A stretch of 53,569 bases of DNA, taken from the NCBI GenBank assembly GCA_029939575.1, contig JAOZSR010000016.1, positions 1 through 53,569 on the forward strand. Direction: 5' to 3'. Each line of letters begins with the position of its first letter. Within the stretch, counting starts at the first letter, position 1. The position numbers were made by a program, and so were the translations under genes. Source of the stretch: Fidelibacterota bacterium (GTDB lineage Bacteria; Fidelibacterota; UBA2242; JAOZSR01). The notes beneath the pieces were generated by a model that was given only the letters and a program-made list of their open reading frames with translations, was not told the origin of the DNA and did not search any database. Positions 46,102 to 53,569 of the stretch are shown in pieces.

Positions 46102-47640
46102 ATGAAAAATCAAAATAGAAGAGATTTTCTCACCAAAATTGGATTTGGAGTAATAGGAATTGCACTTGCTCCTTCATTGGTTAGCTATGCTACTCAAAAA
46201 AATAAGCCTAAAAATATTCTCTTTATTGGTGTTGATGATTTACGAACAGAATTAAATTGTTATGGTGCGACCCATATTCATTCTCCGAATATTGATAAAC
46301 TTGCTGAAAATGGTGTACTGTTTCAGGAGGCTTTTGTTCAACAGGCGGTTTGTTCAGCCTCGAGAGCGAGTTTCTTAATGGGATGCAGACCTAATACTGT
46401 TGGAGTGGATTATCCCTATTCCAAATATTTCGTAAATGAATTTATGAAGAAGTATCCAACTCTTCCCGGATATTTTTACCAAAATGGATATTATGCCAGA
46501 AATCTTGGTAAAATTCATCACGGCTATAAGGAAAATCTGACAGAAAAATCCTGGGAACCTCCATTTAAGCCACATTATCAACTGTCAGAAAATATAGAAG
46601 AAGGAAAAAAATATAATGGAGGACGAGGAATAACAACTCCTCCTTTTGAAATGGCAGATGTTCCGGATGAAAAATATAAAGATGCCAAAACTGCAACTGA
46701 AGCAATTAATACCTTGAGAAGAATTGCTGCAAAAAAAGATGAGCAATCGTTCTTTCTCTCAGTTGGATTTGTCAAACCACATTTACCCTTTGTAGCCCCA
46801 AAAAAGTATTGGGATTTATATGATCCTGAACAGATAAAATTGTCTCCAAACAAGATACATCCTGAAAATTCTCCGGAATATTCTACTACCCATTATGCTT
46901 TAGCAAATTATTCCGGTCAAAGTAATAAAGATGGAAAAGAAACACTTTCCGACGAAAGGGCACGAGAATTACGTCATGGCTATTACGCCTGTGTGAGTTT
47001 TGTAGATGCGCAGATTGGGCGAATAATTAGAGAACTTGAGCGACTCGGTTTAAAAGAAGATACAATTATAGTATTTTGGACAGATCATGGCTGGCATCTC
47101 GGAGATCACAATAGTTGGGGTAAGTGCACAAATTTTGATCGTTCAACAAGGTCTCCTTTGATAATTTCTATTCCTGGAAATAAAAATAATGGAAAATCCA
47201 CTAGTGCTTTGGTTGAATATGTTGATCTGTTTCCAACACTAGCAGAACTTGCTAGTTTACAGATACCACAGCATCTTGAAGGCACAAGTATGTTACCAGT
47301 CTTGAATAATCCTGATATTGAATGGAAATCGGCTGTTTTTAGCCAGTTTCCAAGAGGGAGGAAATTAGAAGGTTATTCAATTAGAACTAACAGGTACAGA
47401 TATGTAGAATGGTGTAAAAAAGACGGTATAAAAATTCTGGAAATAGAATCACGTGAATTATATGACCATAAAAATGATCCAAATGAAAGTGTGAATATTG
47501 CACATCTTCCTGAAAACAAAAAACTTATTGAGAACCTGTCATCTCGTCTAAAAGCAGGCTGGAAAAACGAACTTCCCAAAGGTGTGACAAATAATTCAAA
47601 TATACCGCTTGCTCCCGTTGCTGTTGGATTGAAGGAATGA
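46102..47640 (+). CDS. Type I sulfatase (iduronate-2-sulfatase-like S1)
   Basis: 512 aa. It begins with a twin-arginine motif (NRRDFLTKIG) and hydrophobic stretch ending in SYA, so Tat export to the periplasm is likely. DD at 45-46 (GVDDLRTELNCYG) and the formylglycine motif C84-S-A-S-R88 followed by FLMG are intact; the later FWTDHGWHLGDH supplies metal ligands. GVDDLRxELxCYG is typical of the iduronate-2-sulfatase-like branch. The gene starts 4 nt after the CotH gene and is presumably translated with it. The substrate is not known; the locus points to a sulfated polysaccharide containing mannose. Confidence 0.93.
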   Translation: MKNQNRRDFLTKIGFGVIGIALAPSLVSYATQKNKPKNILFIGVDDLRTELNCYGATHIHSPNIDKLAENGVLFQEAFVQQAVCSASRASFLMGCRPNTVGVDYPYSKYFVNEFMKKYPTLPGYFYQNGYYARNLGKIHHGYKENLTEKSWEPPFKPHYQLSENIEEGKKYNGGRGITTPPFEMADVPDEKYKDAKTATEAINTLRRIAAKKDEQSFFLSVGFVKPHLPFVAPKKYWDLYDPEQIKLSPNKIHPENSPEYSTTHYALANYSGQSNKDGKETLSDERARELRHGYYACVSFVDAQIGRIIRELERLGLKEDTIIVFWTDHGWHLGDHNSWGKCTNFDRSTRSPLIISIPGNKNNGKSTSALVEYVDLFPTLAELASLQIPQHLEGTSMLPVLNNPDIEWKSAVFSQFPRGRKLEGYSIRTNRYRYVEWCKKDGIKILEIESRELYDHKNDPNESVNIAHLPENKKLIENLSSRLKAGWKNELPKGVTNNSNIPLAPVAVGLKE

Positions 47641-47679
47641 TTCTTATCCCGAGAAAAATAATTAGATGAAGGAATTTAT

Positions 47680-49464
47680 ATTAAAAGAAGAGAATTTATA
47701 AAAGTAGCATCACTTACAACTGCGTCTTTAATAATTGCAGGAAGATGTGATTATTTAAAAACTGACAAACCAAATTTTCTATTCCTTTTTGCTGATGATC
47801 TGGGTTATGGCGACATTAGCCATCACGGCAATAAATATGTTGAAACACCAAATATTGATAGTTTTGCTAAAGAGTCAATCCAATTCAAATATTTCTATGC
47901 CTCGCCCCTTTGTGCTCCTAGCCGTGCATGTCTGTTGACAGGACGACAATTCCATAGAACCGGTGTCCATGGTGTTCACCGTGGAAGGGATTTTTTATCA
48001 TTGGATGAAACAACTTTTTCTACATTGTTACAGGGAAATGGATATACAACAGGAATATTTGGTAAATGGCATAGCGGCAAAGCAGGGCCCTGGATGCCAT
48101 GGAATCGTGGATTTGATGAATCCTGGTTCCCTCATTTATATCGTCATGAAAACAATGATGATGTCTATCATAATGGCAAAACAGTTAAGTGGCAAGGATG
48201 GACACAGGATATACTTGTTGACAAGTCAGTAAAATTCATGAAAGATGCAAAGTCAAAAGGTAAACCATTTTTCTGTTATCTTCCTTTTTTAGCAATTCAC
48301 GCCCCCTGGTACACACCGGAAAAATACATTGAAAAATATCAAAACAAAGGATTGTCTGAAGCACTTTCTACACTCTATGGAATGATCGATCATACAGATT
48401 ATAATATTGGGCGAATTTTGAAAGCATTAAAAGATAATGATTTGGATGATGATACTGTTGTGATTTTTACATCGGACAATGGCCCTGTTCACAATCCGGA
48501 ACGTAATTTTGGAAATTTATCAAAAGAAGATCAGGAATTACGAAATGCCGCCGGATTACGTGGAAGCAAAGGCACCGTTTGGGAGAATGGAATTCGAGTA
48601 CCATTTTTTGTGAAATATGGTAATAAATATAAACCGATGATTGTGGATAAAATCGCTCATCTTGTAGATATGTTTCCTACATTTTTGGATTTATCCGGAA
48701 CTGATTTACCAAAGGATAATTTACCACTGGATGGAATCAGTATTAAAAAGTTATTCGAAGGGAAAACTGAAAACTGGCCTGACCGGATCATCTATAATCC
48801 AAAGGATGAAGTCTATTGGCCAGGTCGAACTGGACGAAATGATGTGCTGGAAGACAAATCAATATTGAAATTTGAAGACCAGGTGCTCACAGTACGAAGC
48901 CAGCAACATAAACTTGTTAAATATTATGATGGTTATCATTTATTTGATATTCCCAAAGATCCTCAAGAAAAGCACAACATCATCGCACAAAAAACTAAAG
49001 TTGCTGCTAAATTAAAAGCGGAGATGAAACGAATTTGGGAAGAAATTTATGCATCTGAAAAATCTTTTGGAAAGCCACGATTTCTCATAGGTGATGAAAG
49101 AAATCTCGATGGATACATTTTTGCCTGTGCTATTACTTCCCTGAAAGGTAATGTCAAAGGTCATGGACATTGGACAGAAAACTGGTGCTGTTCAGGAGAT
49201 TCTCAGACATTAAATGTTGAAGTGGTAAAGTCAGGAAAATATGAAGTCAAACTTGATGCTTCTCAAATCAATAATCCCAATGCACAAATAGAAATTACAA
49301 TTGGAAAGAGCAAATTGAAAAATCGAATTTCAAATAGAAATAACTTTGGAAAAATGGACTTAAAACCTGGAAAATATAATCTTAAAATAGAGTTGGTAAA
49401 TACTGAAAAAGGAAATGAACCTGCAATTGGAAAATTAAATGGACTGTGGATAGAGAGTCATTAA
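47680..49464 (+). CDS. Type I sulfatase with apparent ATT start codon
   Basis: 594 aa if read from ATT 47680. Upstream of this codon GAAGGA (47668-47673) lies at 6 nt, and the codons after it give KRREFIKVASLTTASLIIAG, a standard Tat signal, then FLFADDLGYGD and the formylglycine motif C78-A-P-S-R82. No ATG, GTG or TTG lies in frame between the stop at 47659 and the motif. The first conventional start (TTG 47935) would remove the signal peptide, the DD metal site and Cys78. So either ATT is used, the start was lost recently, or there is a sequence error. The C-terminal 100 residues form an extra beta-sandwich-like domain. Confidence 0.82.
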   Translation: MKRREFIKVASLTTASLIIAGRCDYLKTDKPNFLFLFADDLGYGDISHHGNKYVETPNIDSFAKESIQFKYFYASPLCAPSRACLLTGRQFHRTGVHGVHRGRDFLSLDETTFSTLLQGNGYTTGIFGKWHSGKAGPWMPWNRGFDESWFPHLYRHENNDDVYHNGKTVKWQGWTQDILVDKSVKFMKDAKSKGKPFFCYLPFLAIHAPWYTPEKYIEKYQNKGLSEALSTLYGMIDHTDYNIGRILKALKDNDLDDDTVVIFTSDNGPVHNPERNFGNLSKEDQELRNAAGLRGSKGTVWENGIRVPFFVKYGNKYKPMIVDKIAHLVDMFPTFLDLSGTDLPKDNLPLDGISIKKLFEGKTENWPDRIIYNPKDEVYWPGRTGRNDVLEDKSILKFEDQVLTVRSQQHKLVKYYDGYHLFDIPKDPQEKHNIIAQKTKVAAKLKAEMKRIWEEIYASEKSFGKPRFLIGDERNLDGYIFACAITSLKGNVKGHGHWTENWCCSGDSQTLNVEVVKSGKYEVKLDASQINNPNAQIEITIGKSKLKNRISNRNNFGKMDLKPGKYNLKIELVNTEKGNEPAIGKLNGLWIESH

Positions 49465-49566
49465 TAGATTGAATAATGAGAAGGGTTTTCATAATGATGA
49501 AAAACAATTTGGGCAAAATGTAGATGATTGGATGAAATTAATTACAGAATATAAAAGGGGATTAAA

Positions 49567-50829
49567 ATGAACAGAAAAATATTTGTGCTATTGATTGTGC
49601 TACTGGTAATAATTACAGGATGTTCTAAAAGAAATGGTAAACAATTTCGTGAAATCTCATGGGAAGATTATCTGGATAAAGTCGATGCCGGTTTATTGGG
49701 TCAAATGATTGGTGTTCAGTTTGGTGCACCTACAGAAGGTTTGTGGACTGGCGAGATTATTCCCTTTGACCTTGATGATTATTATTCCTTTGATCGACAT
49801 GGATTAGCATCTGAAGATGTAGATCCGGTCTATCGCAATGATTTTAGTAATTGGAATAAAATGGAATTAAACGGAAGTCCGGAAAATGATGATGTGTATA
49901 TCGAGTTATTATTTTTACATTCCATAAATACCAATGGTCTCGACTTGACTTCTAATCAAATTGCAGATGATTTTGTTAAATATATTCCCCGTGACAGAGT
50001 ATGGTGCGCAAATGCAGCAGCCTGGGATAATATTACCAAAGGAATTTATCCACCTGAATCCGGTCATCCAAAAAATGGTTGGGCATCTGATGATATAGAT
50101 TTTCAAATTGAATCCGATCTCTTTGGATTGATTTCTCCCGGATTACCAAAAGTATCTAATGATTGGTGTTGGAAATTTGGTCATGTCATGAATTATGGTG
50201 ATGGTGTATATGGTGGAGTTTTTGTTGCCGGAATGTATACTGCAGCATTTTTTGAAAAGGATATACACAAAGTGATTCATCATGGTCTTGCCTGCATACC
50301 TGAAAAAAGCAATTATGCAAAAATGGTTCGTGATGTTTTAAAGTGGCATAAAGAATGTGATGATTGGCAGGATGCATGGAAAAAGATTTACGACAAATGG
50401 TACACAACTCCTGAGGGTGATCTTGCCAATGCAGTAGATGTCAGAGTCAACGGTGCCTATATACTGATGGGCCTTTTATATGGAGAAAGTGATTTCTGGA
50501 AGACTATGAATATCTCCATGCGCTGTGGGATGGATAGTGATTGTAATCCGTCAAATGCTGTTGGGATACTTGGATGTTTGTTTGGTACTGACGGCATTCC
50601 TAAAAAATGGAAAAATCCTATGAAGGATATACTTTATAATGAAACTCTCAAGGATATTTATCCTGAAGTAATTAAACGACAAGATATTGTGCTTTCTATT
50701 GCTAAAATCGGTAAAAAAATGATATTGAAGAATGGCGGGAAGTTCGAAAATAATATTCTCTATATTCCAATCCAAAAACCTGAAGCAGTAGAATTTGAGC
50801 AAAGTTATGAATTTTGGTTAAAAAAATAA
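49567..50829 (+). CDS. ADP-ribosylglycohydrolase-family lipoprotein
   Basis: 420 aa with a lipobox ending at Cys19 (IITGC) and a GGGG-containing ribosome-binding site. It belongs to the ADP-ribosylglycohydrolase fold family: GLLGQMIGVQFGAPTEGLW at the N-terminus, PENDDVYIELLFLHS, GGVFVAGMYTAAFFE in the middle, and MRCGMDSDCNPSNAVGILGCLFGTDGIP near the end, which supplies the metal-binding DxDxN-type cluster. Classical members act in the cytoplasm on ADP-ribose; this one is predicted to be exported, and exported members commonly appear in polysaccharide loci, so a glycosidase or binding role on a glycan is more likely than ADP-ribose hydrolysis. It is the last intact gene of the operon. Confidence 0.87.
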   Translation: MNRKIFVLLIVLLVIITGCSKRNGKQFREISWEDYLDKVDAGLLGQMIGVQFGAPTEGLWTGEIIPFDLDDYYSFDRHGLASEDVDPVYRNDFSNWNKMELNGSPENDDVYIELLFLHSINTNGLDLTSNQIADDFVKYIPRDRVWCANAAAWDNITKGIYPPESGHPKNGWASDDIDFQIESDLFGLISPGLPKVSNDWCWKFGHVMNYGDGVYGGVFVAGMYTAAFFEKDIHKVIHHGLACIPEKSNYAKMVRDVLKWHKECDDWQDAWKKIYDKWYTTPEGDLANAVDVRVNGAYILMGLLYGESDFWKTMNISMRCGMDSDCNPSNAVGILGCLFGTDGIPKKWKNPMKDILYNETLKDIYPEVIKRQDIVLSIAKIGKKMILKNGGKFENNILYIPIQKPEAVEFEQSYEFWLKK

Positions 50830-50855
50830 CACAATTTGTTAAAATCCGGATGCTT

Positions 50856-50889
50856 AGTGTAAAATAATTTATTCCTACACTTTATTCTC
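50856..50889 (+). terminator. Weak possible terminator
   Basis: AGTGTA (50856-50861) and TACACT (50876-50881) pair around a 14-nt loop and are followed by TTATTCTCT. The stem is short, so this is only a possible end of the mannan operon; no better candidate was seen downstream. Confidence 0.25.
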
Positions 50890-50928
50890 TCATCGGTTTT
50901 AAATTGCTGTAAAAAAGAAAAAAAACTA

Positions 50929-51161
50929 ATGTCTAAATACGATCCGGGTGTTGCATATATTTTGGGACCGTTGAAAAAAGGGTGTCTTTAGTAGAAAAAG
51001 CAATTATCAGGAATAACAGGTAAATCTTTGAGTTCTATTGAAAAATAAGAAAATTATTTGATAATGATATTATTTTCAGAACTGGATCAAGAAAATTCGG
51101 TAAATGGGAAATTATTACTTATATTTCCGAGTTGCCTAACAGATTGAAAAATATGGATTAA
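50929..51161 (+). pseudogene. Degraded coding remnant, family not recognised
   Basis: The stretch translates into protein-like pieces in different frames: MSKYDPGVAYILGPLKKG at the start, then VSLVEKAIIRNN, then KSLSSIEK, then IRKLFDNDIIFRTGSRKF and on to ELPNRLKNMD followed by TAA at 51159-51161. Joining them needs at least two frameshifts. It looks like a small gene in decay, next to a transposase fragment. The family is not recognised. The rest of the 400-bp gap holds nothing else I can name. Confidence 0.35.
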
Positions 51162-51181
51162 ATAAAATAAAAGTATTTAAA

Positions 51182-51241
51182 AAAACGCCTCAATTTCTTA
51201 AATTATAATGATTTAAAAAATAACAAAAAATGAGGCGTTTT
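51182..51241 (+). repeat. Inverted repeat immediately before the transposase start
   Basis: AAAACGCCTCA (51182-51192) and TGAGGCGTTTT (51231-51241) are a perfect 11-bp inverted repeat, with further pairing inside (TTAAAT/ATTTAA). The ATG of the transposase fragment follows at 51242. It could be an insertion-sequence end plus a hairpin that hides the translation start, as some insertion sequences use. Confidence 0.7.
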
Positions 51242-51573
51242 ATGAAGTTAGCATATAGCAAGAAATTAAACCAATTTCTAAAAGAATTAGGTTTTATCAA
51301 AAAACGAGGTATAAGCACAACAGAATTGTTACATGTATATTTTCTAACAATAATTGAAAAAGGCCAATCGATTAATGGGGCTTTGCAAACATTGTGTTTA
51401 GCCAAGTATAAAACACCTCTAAACGATTTTATCAATAATTACAATAGGAAATGGTGTAGATTATTATCGAGAGTAAGTCGCATGTCAATGTCATTGCATT
51501 CGGGAAATATTCAGGACAACAAAATAATTATTGATGATACAAAAAAGGAAAAGTCAGGGAAAAAAGCCGACTC
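51242..51573 (+). pseudogene. Truncated DDE-type transposase (insertion-sequence remnant)
   Basis: The reading frame starting MKLAYSKKLNQFLKELGF gives a lysine-rich N-terminal region and then NKIIIDDTKKEKSGKK, where IIDDT resembles the first catalytic Asp of IS4-like/DDE transposases. The similarity stops at about 51561-51574, where the sequence switches into a PAS-domain gene in another frame. Only the first third of a transposase is present, so the element is dead. The family is tentative because the two later acidic residues are missing. Confidence 0.6.
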
Positions 51574-53569
51574 TGGCTTGAGAATTCACCTGTTTGTACA
51601 AAAATCGTTGATCTTGATTTTAATCTGCAATATATGAGTTCTTCGGGGGTAAAAGAATTGAAAATAGATGATATTAATGAGTTTTACGGCAAACCATATC
51701 CATTACATTTTTATCCGGATTTTTTCAAGATTCCCATGACAAAAAATTTGAAAAAGGTTAAAGCTACTGGTGAAATTATTACACAGGAAGCTCCAATTGT
51801 GGATGTTAATGGAAGATAACTATGGTATCATTCAACCATAGTACCTGTATATGATGATAATAAACTCGATTACCTCATGGTTGTATCTCTGGAAACAACC
51901 GAACGGAAGCATGCTGAAAAGGCAGTAGCAGAAAGTGAAGTAAAGTATCGTTCACTTTTCAATAATATAAATATTAGTGTTGCATTACATGAAATTATTA
52001 TTGATAAAAATGGTAAAGCAATTGATTTTATTTGGTTAGATGCAAATTCAAAATATGAAGAAATGACACATTTGAAAAAAAAATGATATTGTTGGTAAGA
52101 GAGGATTAGAAGTAATACCCAATATTGAACCAATTTGGATTGATCGTTATGGAAAAGTTGCGTTATCAGGTGAATCAATTGAAATTGTTGATTATAGTGA
52201 ATATTTAAACAAATATTGGGAAGTTAAAGCTTTTTCACCTGGAAAAAATCAATTTGCTGTTGGAATGATGGATATAACTAACCGAAAAAATATTGACAAA
52301 GCATTGAAGAAAAGTGAAACTCAATATTGCATGTTAATAGAAAATTCACCAATAGGAATTATGTCAGTTGATACTTCCGGAAAGATAATTAGAGTAAATC
52401 CCAAAGCACTCGAAATAGTCGGATCACCTTCTTTAGAAGCTACAATGAAAATTAATATGTTTGAATTTAAACCTTTACAGGATATTGGAATTTCTGATGC
52501 AATAAAATCTGTAATAAAAAGTGGTAAATCTATTCAAAATGAAGTTAAATATACATCCAAATGGAGTAAAACGTCATTTATAAAATATTCCATTTCTACT
52601 TTCAATGACGAAAATGCAAAAATTCTTGGTGTTCAGATAATTATTGATGATATTTCTAAAAGAAAAAGTACTGAACAGGCACTACAGGAGAGTGAGGTAA
52701 AATTTCGAGCAATTTATGAAAATTCCAAGGATGCAATTGGCGTATCAAAAAATGGAATACATATAACTGTTAATAAGGAATACCTAAAGTTGTTTGGCTA
52801 TGATAAATTGGAAGAAATATTTTCAACCTCAATTCTGAATCTCATAGCTCCTGATGAGCGACCAAAAGTAATTGAAAATGTTAAAAAAAGAACAGCAGGA
52901 AATGCTCCATCAAATTATTTAACAAAAGGTTTAAGAAAAGATAACTCTGAATTTGATATGGATGTTTCAGCTTCATCTTTTATGATAAACAAAGAACAAT
53001 ATACTTTAGTAATATTGAGAGATGTAACAGAGCAAAACCAGGCAAAAGTAGCATTGCAAAAAAGTAAGGAAAAATATCGTATGTTAATTTCCAATCAAAC
53101 AGATATGATTGTTAAAGTAGATACTGAAGGCTCATTTTTATTTGTTAGTCCAAGTTATTGTAAGACTTTTGGAAAAACTGAAGATGAATTAATTGGATAT
53201 ACATTTATGCCACTAGTTCATGAAGATGATAGAGAATCTACTGCTAAAGCCATGGAAAATCTTTACCATCCTCCATATAATGTTTATCTTGAACAACCTG
53301 CAATGACTAAAGATAGGTGGAAATGGCTTTCATGGGTTGATACAACAATCCTTGATGAAAAATAATCAGGTTAAAGAAATTATTGGTATTGGCAGGGATA
53401 TTTCAGAACAAAAAAAAGCAAAAAGTAAGATTCAAAATTTTCTCTCTGAAAAGGAAATACTCCTAAAAGAAGTTCACCATCGGGTTAAAAACAACATGAA
53501 TGTTGTAAAAAGTCTACTTAATCTTCAATCCAAATCATTGAAAATTCCGGAAGCATCAGAAGTATTTCA
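51574..53569 (+). pseudogene. Multi-PAS histidine kinase, 5'-truncated with stop and two frameshifts
   Basis: A large sensor kinase in pieces. It begins without a start at WLENSPVCTKIVDLDF directly against the transposase remnant. The lesions are an in-frame TAA (51817-51819), a +1 frameshift at an A9 run (52075-52083), and a +1 frameshift at an A5 run (53358-53362). Read through, it encodes about five PAS domains (one each near 51580, 51930, 52310, 52690 and 53060) and the start of a HisKA_2-type phosphoacceptor region, LLKEVHHRVKNNMNVVKSLL, near 53462-53521. It leaves the window, so the ATPase domain is not seen. Two lesions could be homopolymer errors, but the stop and the missing 5' end argue for a true pseudogene. 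Confidence 0.85.

Noticed and set aside
47935-49464. Sulfatase starting at TTG 47935
   Set aside because: This start lies inside the active-site motif region and removes the signal peptide, metal ligands and catalytic cysteine, while a better ribosome-binding site exists at 47668.
52075-52083. A9 run as programmed frameshifting in the kinase
   Set aside because: The gene also has a nonsense codon, another frameshift and no 5' end, so decay is simpler.
1-53569. CRISPR arrays, tRNA, rRNA, origin of replication, SusD genes
   Set aside because: Looked for on both strands by eye; no regular spaced repeats, no cloverleaf or rRNA-like segments and no SusD-like lipoprotein were seen.

Overview
The window comes from an AT-rich, Gram-negative member of the Fibrobacterota-Chlorobiota-Bacteroidota (FCB) superphylum. 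The evidence is the set of C-terminal sorting domains opening with NYPNPFNP (type IX secretion, Por-tail type), PorV/PorQ-like outer-membrane proteins, and TonB-dependent receptors with an N-terminal carboxypeptidase-regulatory domain. No SusD homologue is visible, and the style of the receptors and of the roughly 1200-residue surface proteins beside them suggests a candidate phylum such as Neomarinimicrobiota, Calditrichota or Cloacimonadota rather than a classical Bacteroidota. That placement is inference. No rRNA, tRNA or CRISPR array was seen.

Layout. (1) 1-1338: a LacI-family regulator with a readable promoter and operator, closed by a bidirectional terminator. (2) 1358-9624, minus strand: a four-gene unit of TonB receptor, ~1200-aa surface protein, PorV-like barrel and C-type-lectin lipoprotein. 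(3) 9625-10145: a palindrome-rich divergent control region. (4) 10146-14249: a second LacI regulator and a secreted multi-domain carbohydrate-binding-like protein ending at a strong terminator. (5) 14386-50829, plus strand: a long, tightly packed run with TonB receptor, PorV-like barrel, ~1200-aa surface protein, parvulin lipoprotein, sodium:solute symporter, sulfatase, GH5-like enzyme, AGE-family 2-epimerase, GH130 phosphorylase, DUF5060/clan-A glycosidase, GH26 lipoprotein, metallophosphoesterase, GH5_7-type mannanase, secreted GH26 mannanase, giant CotH protein, two more sulfatases and an ADP-ribosylglycohydrolase-family lipoprotein. (6) 50830-53569: a decayed region with a coding remnant, a truncated transposase and a multi-PAS histidine kinase pseudogene leaving the window.

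How it works together. Region 5 reads as a complete beta-mannan utilisation locus. Lipoprotein and type-IX-exported endo-mannanases (two GH26, one GH5_7, two further clan-A enzymes) cut mannan outside the cell; the TonB receptor and its partners take up oligosaccharides; the symporter is a candidate inner-membrane importer; mannobiose is epimerised to mannosyl-glucose by the AGE enzyme and phosphorolysed by the GH130 enzyme to mannose-1-phosphate and glucose. Three sulfatases suggest that the substrate is sulfated, as some green-algal beta-mannans are. Both lacI genes and the first TonB unit carry the same operator (CGAAA-N4-TTTCG), so the two regulators probably form one circuit.

Most notable points: an uptake module (TonB receptor, PorV-like barrel, ~1200-aa protein) present twice without SusD; an operator fitted identically into two lacI promoters; a 25-bp, wobble-paired RNA hairpin in front of the second TonB operon; and a sulfatase whose only plausible start codon is ATT, so that a conventional start call would lose its catalytic cysteine.
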